Below, piece after piece: positions 38,522-42,040 of a DNA stretch of 42,040 bases. Location: NCBI RefSeq assembly GCF_002993885.1, contig NZ_PHFW01000005.1, positions 1 through 42,040 of the forward strand, written 5' to 3'. The first letter of the stretch is position 1. Every line of letters starts with the position of its first letter. The stretch comes from Sphingopyxis lindanitolerans. Its GTDB lineage: Bacteria; Pseudomonadota; Alphaproteobacteria; Sphingomonadales; Sphingomonadaceae. Made by a program: the position numbers and the translations under genes. Under the pieces are notes generated by a model. That model was not told the origin of the DNA, searched no databases, and worked only from the letters and a program-made list of their open reading frames with translations.

Positions 38522-38829
38522 CCTACAGGGCTTTCCCCCATCTTGCGAAGCCAGTCGTTGAACGCCTCGGCCATCGCGTCCTGTAGGCTCATGCCGTGCT
38601 TGCGGGCGGTCATGTGCATGGCGAAGGACATTTCCGGGCTGAAATAGCCCGTCATGGCCTTCTTGCCCTGACGGCTCGGCGCAACCGGGTTGCTGCTCGA
38701 TCCGCTGCCGGAGCCTGCGCCAGTGCCACGGGCGATCGGCGCGGCCGCCCTCCCCTCCGGCTCGACCATCGCCGGCGCTGGCGCTGCATCGCGATCCCGC
38801 AATGCGAGCAATGATCCCTTCCGGCTCAT
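38515..38829 (-). CDS. ParG-like ribbon-helix-helix partition partner
   Basis: 104 residues. The first 57 or so are flexible and Gly/Ser/Ala-rich (APAPAMVEPEGRAAAPIARG). The C-terminal part, KKAMTGYFSPEMSFAMHMTARKHGMSLQDAMAEAFNDWLRK, reads as a ribbon-helix-helix DNA-binding domain. It follows parA with an ATGA overlap, so it should be the centromere-binding partner of the ParA ATPase (the place of ParG or ParB), and autorepressor of the pair. Natural binding sites are the three CATG octad clusters around the operon. Confidence 0.7.
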   Translation of the reverse strand: MSRKGSLLALRDRDAAPAPAMVEPEGRAAAPIARGTGAGSGSGSSSNPVAPSRQGKKAMTGYFSPEMSFAMHMTARKHGMSLQDAMAEAFNDWLRKMGESPVGK

Positions 38830-39479
38830 GCGTTGGCCCTCCGCTTCCTAGATGCTTGCATGTTTACATGCTCGCATGTCCACTTGTAAAGCTGGCGCAC
38901 CTCATCGGCCGCCTTGCCGCTCGGCTCGATCTCCATCGCCGTCTTGCCCTCGGCCGCCGCGTGGCGAAAGGCGGCGCGATCCGCGATATGGTGGGGGCAG
39001 GCGTCAAGCCCATAATCCTGCACGAGCTGCGCGGCTTCGTCATACATGCGCGGCGCGGTCGGGCTTCCCGCCGTGAAGATCACGAAAGCAGGCTTGCCGC
39101 GCATCTTCACAAGGCTGGCGGTCGTCTTGATCGCCGCCAAATCGAACGCGCTGGGGCGGCAAGGGATCAACACTAGGTCGGCCGCCTCGACGGCGGCGCT
39201 GGCGGCGCTGTCGGCGTGGGGCGGGGTGTCGATTACGATGAACGCCGCGCCCTGGCCCGTCGCCTGCTCGATCTTGGCGGCAAGGCGAGGGGGCGCGCTG
39301 TCGATCACGACCGGGGGCGCATCCTGTCGCCATGCCGCCCACTGGCTCGCCGTCGCCTGCGGGTCGACGTCGATCACAAGGGCGGTATGCCCGGAATCCT
39401 CGGCGGCGGCGGCCAGGTGCAAGGCGAGGGTGGTTTTCCCCGCGCCGCCCTTCTGGCTGATGATCGCGATTGTTGGCAT
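38826..39479 (-). CDS. parA: ParA-family partition ATPase
   Basis: 217 residues from MPTIAIISQKGGAGKTTLAL, the deviant Walker A KGGAGKTT at 10-17; AAGGAT lies upstream of this ATG, which decides it over a start 8 codons earlier. Walker A' and B regions (VIDVDPQATASQWAAWR, FIVIDTPPHAD) and LVLIPCRPSAFDL follow. The short length without an N-terminal HTH is that of type Ib ParA, which pairs with small RHH partners. The last codons (YKWTCEHVNMQAS) encode octad cluster B. Confidence 0.92.
   Translation of the reverse strand: MPTIAIISQKGGAGKTTLALHLAAAAEDSGHTALVIDVDPQATASQWAAWRQDAPPVVIDSAPPRLAAKIEQATGQGAAFIVIDTPPHADSAASAAVEAADLVLIPCRPSAFDLAAIKTTASLVKMRGKPAFVIFTAGSPTAPRMYDEAAQLVQDYGLDACPHHIADRAAFRHAAAEGKTAMEIEPSGKAADEVRQLYKWTCEHVNMQASRKRRANA
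38851..38886. repeat. CATG octad cluster B, inside the 3' end of parA
   Basis: GATG at 38851, CATG at 38859, 38867 and 38875, CTTG at 38883, all on an 8-bp grid. The cluster lies within codons for the C-terminal YKWTCEHVNMQAS of ParA. Confidence 0.6.
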
Positions 39480-39528
39480 GTGAATATCCTTACATGATCG
39501 CATGTTTGCATGTGGTCATACTGGCTTG
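39477..39528. repeat. CATG octad cluster C, upstream of parA
   Basis: CATG at 39477 (overlapping the parA start codon), 39493, 39501 and 39509, then CATA at 39517 and CTTG at 39525, on an 8-bp grid with one degenerate step at 39485. Position fits an operator and partition site. Tandem short repeats are the usual targets of RHH partition proteins. Confidence 0.65.
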
Positions 39529-39536
39529 CTCCGGTT

Positions 39537-39590
39537 GCGTCAACGAAACCCCGAACTGGCGCGCAGCGTCAATGAAACCCCGAATTGCGG
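39537..39590 (+). repeat. Two 25-bp direct repeats upstream of parA
   Basis: GCGTCAACGAAACCCCGAAC (39537 on) and GCGTCAATGAAACCCCGAAT (39566 on) match at most positions with a 29-bp period. They lie between parA and the metalloprotease gene. Function unknown; a regulatory or second replication-control site is possible. Confidence 0.6.
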
Positions 39591-39605
39591 GGAGGGGAGG
39601 GCGGT

Positions 39606-40247
39606 CTAGCCGTCGTCGCCGCCCTCATCCTCGCTGCCGTCGTCCAGCGGCTCATGCTCCATGCGGCCGTGATCCTCGATCGGGCAAAGCGGCGCTCCGG
39701 CCAGCTCAAGCCATTTGCGCGCGGTCCTCACGGTATAGCCGCACGTCGCGCACTCGCATTTGAGCATCCGGGTTTTCTGCTTCTTCGGCGCGGTCGACTC
39801 CCCATCGGTGTCGAGACGGGCATGGGGGAGGGGGCCAACGGCGTCCAAGATCGGCGCGACGGCCGCAAGAAACGCCTCGCCGGGGGTGGTGGCGCGCATC
39901 GGCCCGACGAGCCCCAGCCCCAGCGCGATCCGTTTAAACGCTTTCCCATGCCCTGCCGGGATGCCGACGGCGGCATGGACCAGCTCATGCGCGAGGATGG
40001 CCGCGATCTGCGCCGGCATGGCGTCAGGCGCGTGCGCGAGGTCGGGCCGGATGAAGATTTCAAAATGCCCGTCCGCGCTCAGCCGGTTATCCCAGCACTC
40101 GCCGATCGCCTTGCCCTTCCGGCCCGAGCTGGTGAAGCCGATCGCCACGCGGATACGCGCGGGCAGGGGAGCGTCCAACGCCGCGAACAAGGGGGCCATG
40201 CCCGCCGCCACCCGATTGAGCCAGCTTTCCCGGTTGTCCTGTTCCAT
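39606..40247 (-). CDS. SprT-like zinc metalloprotease with C-terminal zinc ribbon
   Basis: 213 residues from MEQDNRESWLNRVAAGMAPL, preceded by GGGAGTAGAAGG. The protease motif is AHELVHAAVGIPAGHGKAF (H87, E88, H91, and H100 as probable third ligand), as in SprT/Spartan-like proteins. A zinc ribbon follows (CECATCGYTVRTARKWLELA, then C188), and the tail is acidic. SprT-like enzymes degrade DNA-bound proteins. On plasmids such genes occur beside replication and transfer loci, where they might process covalent protein-DNA adducts; that role is inference. The open frame upstream to 40625 runs into hairpin-rich non-coding DNA and is not used. Confidence 0.75.
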   Translation of the reverse strand: MEQDNRESWLNRVAAGMAPLFAALDAPLPARIRVAIGFTSSGRKGKAIGECWDNRLSADGHFEIFIRPDLAHAPDAMPAQIAAILAHELVHAAVGIPAGHGKAFKRIALGLGLVGPMRATTPGEAFLAAVAPILDAVGPLPHARLDTDGESTAPKKQKTRMLKCECATCGYTVRTARKWLELAGAPLCPIEDHGRMEHEPLDDGSEDEGGDDG

Positions 40248-40661
40248 ACCTTCTACTCCCTTCAAATCGCCCTGCGGGGCGATGGCTGCGGCCATCGCTC
40301 CCGAGTTCGCGCGGAGCAGCCGGCGAGAGAGGGGGGCAGCGGGAATCTGCGGGAGTGGTGCGGGCGGGCGCTTCGCGCCAACCCGGTCCCGCTGATTGCC
40401 GTTGCTGGGGAGAGGCGGCCGGGACCGCCTTTCCCCATGCGAACGAACATCATGCCGGCGCACGCCGGCACCATGCCCGAGATCCGCTTGCGATCTCGGC
40501 CCCGCCATGTGGGTCGTCACCTTCGGCCAAGACCGCTTGCGGGCTTGGGGAGCGAAGCGAGTAGAGCCACGGTGCCGCGCAGCGGCAGGCGCAGTCTCCT
40601 CGCCTAGATTGAAATTGTTGCTCAAATGAGCTACATCGTTCGTCTGACTAGGGAGATTCCA
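40248..40661. other. Gene-free stretch rich in hairpins
   Basis: No gene is supported here. It holds GCGATGGC-TGCG-GCCATCGC (40279-40298), TGCCGGCG-CA-CGCCGGCA (40453-40470), CCGAGATC-(7)-GATCTCGG (40477-40499) and TGCCGC-GCA-GCGGCA (40573-40587). The relB promoter probably lies at the right end, near TTGAAATTG (40610s). Confidence 0.6.
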
Positions 40662-40943
40662 ATGGCTGCTACCGCGTTCGTGCGTGCGCGCATCGACGAA
40701 ACATTGAAGGATGAAGCCGCCGCCGTCCTAGCCGAGCTGGGGCTGACGGTTTCCGATGTGGTCCGCATGACGCTTACGCGGGTCGCCAAGGACCATGCCT
40801 TGCCGTTCGAGCTGAAGGTGCCCAACGCCGAGACGCGCGCCGCGATCGAATCGTCCCGCGCGACCATGAAGGCGCGTCGTGCGCGCTTCACCGATCCCAA
40901 GGAACTGTTCGATGCCCTCGACCAAGAAGCCCGCCAGCAGTAA
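40662..40943 (+). CDS. RelB/DinJ-family antitoxin
   Basis: 93 residues from MAATAFVRARIDETLKDEAAAVLAELGLTVSDVVRMTLTRVAKDHALPFELKVPNAET. This ribbon-helix-helix start and the PFELKVPN block are typical of RelB/DinJ. AGGGAG lies 7 bases before this ATG, which is preferred over an in-frame ATG at 40626. The protein binds the downstream toxin and represses the operon. It overlaps the toxin gene by 32 bases. Confidence 0.88.
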   Translation: MAATAFVRARIDETLKDEAAAVLAELGLTVSDVVRMTLTRVAKDHALPFELKVPNAETRAAIESSRATMKARRARFTDPKELFDALDQEARQQ

Positions 40944-41232
40944 GCGGGCTTCGTTCCCAAGAGAGGCATCCTACGAAAAGCGGTTCGTCAAGGATTGGGA
41001 GCGGCTGTCGCGCAGCGGCCGCTACAACATGAACCAGCTCAAGGAAGCGATGATGCTGCTCATCGCCAACGATGCGCCGCTTGGCCCGGAATGGCTGGAC
41101 CACGCCCTCAAGGGCGATTGGAGCGATCATCGCGAGTGCCATATCGGCGGCGATTTCCTGCTGATCTACACGATTGAGGGCAATCTGGTGAACTTCGTGC
41201 GCGCGGGAACCCATTCGGAACTGTTCGAGTAA
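40912..41232 (+). CDS. YafQ/RelE-family mRNA interferase toxin
   Basis: 106 residues from MPSTKKPASSKRASFPREASYEKRFVKDW. The core HALKGDWSDHRECHIGGDFLLIYTI, then VNFVRAGTHSELFE, matches YafQ, in which conserved His, Asp and His residues and a terminal Phe make the ribosome-dependent RNase site. The extended N-terminus of about 16 residues is longer than in E. coli YafQ and comes from the overlap with the antitoxin. A GTG or ATG further in could also serve. With the preceding gene it forms a plasmid-stabilising TA pair. Confidence 0.88.
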   Translation: MPSTKKPASSKRASFPREASYEKRFVKDWERLSRSGRYNMNQLKEAMMLLIANDAPLGPEWLDHALKGDWSDHRECHIGGDFLLIYTIEGNLVNFVRAGTHSELFE

Positions 41233-41267
41233 TCGGCTCGACGGCCGAACGTTTGGAAGGCAGGGCA

Positions 41268-41687
41268 ATGAACGCCGACGACATGAAGGTCGAAACCTTC
41301 GCCTGCGTCTTTGACGCAATCGCCGACACGCCGGAGGAGGCGACGGAGTTGAGGACGCGCGCGGACCTGATGCGGGGCATCACCGCGCGGGTGAAGTCGT
41401 GGGACGTGCCGCTGGGCGAGGCCGCCAAGCGGCTCGGGCTGACGCCGCCCCGCCTCAACGACCTCCTGCGCGGGAAGTTTAACAGATTCTCGCTGGATGA
41501 CCTGATGACCGCCGCGACGGCGGCGGGCATCGCGCCGCCGGCACCGCGCAAAAGCTCGTGGGATGACCTGCGCGGGATAGTGAAGGGCAACGGCGCGCGG
41601 TTCACGATCGAGGAAATCAACGACGCCATCGCCGAAGCCGGCGCAGCAGCCGGCATGGCCGGGATGAACGACCATGACGGGGACTGA
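41268..41687 (+). CDS. XRE-type helix-turn-helix protein
   Basis: 139 residues from MNADDMKVETFACVFDAIAD; GGAAGGCAGGG precedes the ATG. The HTH is KSWDVPLGEAAKRLGLTPPRLNDLLRGKFNRFSLDDLMTAATAAG, similar to the antitoxin-like HTH_37 group. A C-terminal segment (TIEEINDAIAEAGAAAGMAGM) resembles an AbrB/prefix-type tail. It follows the YafQ-like gene by 35 bases but need not belong to that pair. No partner toxin is obvious. Confidence 0.7.
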   Translation: MNADDMKVETFACVFDAIADTPEEATELRTRADLMRGITARVKSWDVPLGEAAKRLGLTPPRLNDLLRGKFNRFSLDDLMTAATAAGIAPPAPRKSSWDDLRGIVKGNGARFTIEEINDAIAEAGAAAGMAGMNDHDGD

Positions 41688-41900
41688 TCGAAACGGCGAA
41701 ATCCTTTATCCACCGATGGAGGCGGCCGAAATCCGGCGGTGCGCCAGGAGAGCGGTTTGAGCCAGGCCGGGTTTGCGCGCTTGCTGTGGGCGCACAAGCG
41801 CACGGTCCAGCGCTGGGAGGCCGGCACGATGCGGCCGACTGGCGCGGCGCTCGCCTTGCTGACGCTGGTGAAGCGGCGCGGCATCCAGATTCTCACCTAG
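41674..41900 (+). pseudogene. Small HTH protein gene with a probable one-base frameshift
   Basis: Frame one runs MTGTDRNGEILYPPMEAAEIR and stops at 41760. The other frame reads VRQESGLSQAGFARLLWAHK, then RTVQRWEAGTMRPTGAALAL, ending at 41900. Joining them at CGGCGGTG (about 41735), as if one G were missing, gives an uninterrupted XRE-like protein (EIRAVRQESGLSQ...). The gene is therefore either broken, affected by a sequencing error, or translated as 53 residues from the GTG at 41739. It overlaps the preceding HTH gene. Confidence 0.6.
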
Positions 41901-41913
41901 AAGGATTGATAGA

Positions 41914-42040
41914 TGTAGGCGATTGCAAAGATACTGGCCTCTGCTCGCAAACAGCGCGGATTTCTGCTCAGATTTGCTGACAGCAGGTGGGCCATGCTGC
42001 TCACGCTATGCGACAATGTGCTCGCCATCATCCGCGCCTG
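41914..42040 (+). mobile_element. Second copy of the TniA/TniB transposon left end (runs off the right edge)
   Basis: All 127 bases from TGTAGGCGATTGCAA to the window end match 7577-7703 exactly, in the same orientation. Only the terminal region is visible, so whether a full element follows is unknown. The flank (ATAGA) differs from both flanks of the first copy. Confidence 0.9.

Noticed and set aside
39477..39590. Repeats near parA considered as a CRISPR array
   Set aside because: Units are 8 bp or only two copies of 25 bp, with no regular unique spacers and no cas genes in the window.
40248..40625. N-terminal extension of the SprT-like protein up to 40625
   Set aside because: The extension is Arg/Pro-rich, crosses a hairpin cluster, and a good ribosome site precedes the ATG at 40247.
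1..42040. tRNA, rRNA, riboswitches and VirB-type mating-pair genes
   Set aside because: None was recognised on either strand; linA, linB and linF were also looked for and not seen.

Overview
The window reads as part of a catabolic plasmid from an alphaproteobacterial sphingomonad (Sphingobium/Sphingomonas/Novosphingobium type). It is GC-rich. It carries IS6100 copies, a Ti-type relaxase (TraA) with TraC/TraD/TraG, an RPA-type replication initiator with iterons, and four genes recognised from memory as lin genes of the gamma-hexachlorocyclohexane (lindane) pathway: linC (6750-7502, minus), linR (16613-17524, minus), linE (17656-18621) and linD (20869-21909). The linA, linB and linF genes are not here. 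All identifications come from reading the translations; no database search was possible.

Layout. 1-2880 is a scrapyard of mobile-element pieces: an IS6100 end, a beheaded serine recombinase, an intact-looking brnTA toxin-antitoxin pair, then IS5-, Tn3- and IS110-like remnants. 2879-7502 is a six-gene minus-strand operon: linC, an EthD-domain gene, a 120-residue unknown, a Rieske oxygenase alpha subunit, a linC paralogue and a second EthD gene. 7577-13209 is a transposon of about 5.6 kb with its own terminal repeats, a TniA-type DDE transposase, a TniB-type ATPase, a resolvase, and cargo (a lipoprotein gene and two membrane-protein genes). It sits between two broken genes, a TonB receptor tail on the left and a Rieske oxygenase tail on the right. 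13963-21909 holds a TonB-dependent receptor, linR, linE, two hydrolases, a YciI-membrane fusion and linD. 22061-23131 is an IS6100 remnant abutting a complete 880-bp IS6100.

23132-28104 contains a truncated MFS efflux gene, a TetR regulator, an unknown, an SDR, a type II NADH dehydrogenase and an outer-membrane phospholipase A. From about 28.1 kb the plasmid backbone begins: DUF6118-like protein and TraA (minus), a candidate oriT, then traC, traD, a small unknown, a fused nucleotidyltransferase-HEPN protein, a VbhA-like antitoxin-domain protein and traG (plus). The replication region has a perfect DnaA box, seven iterons and repA. The partition region has parA plus a ribbon-helix-helix partner, with three clusters of 8-bp CATG repeats. 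A SprT-like metalloprotease, a RelB/YafQ-type toxin-antitoxin pair and two small HTH genes follow. The window ends 127 bp into a second copy of the transposon end seen at 7577.

How it works together. LinC oxidises the chlorinated cyclohexadiene-diol intermediate to 2,5-dichlorohydroquinone, LinD reductively dechlorinates that, and LinE opens the hydroquinone ring under LinR control. The linC operon looks like a Rieske-oxygenase aromatic pathway from which linC may derive. The backbone supplies replication, partition, addiction and DNA-processing for transfer. No mating-pair (VirB) genes are visible, so transfer would need genes outside the window.
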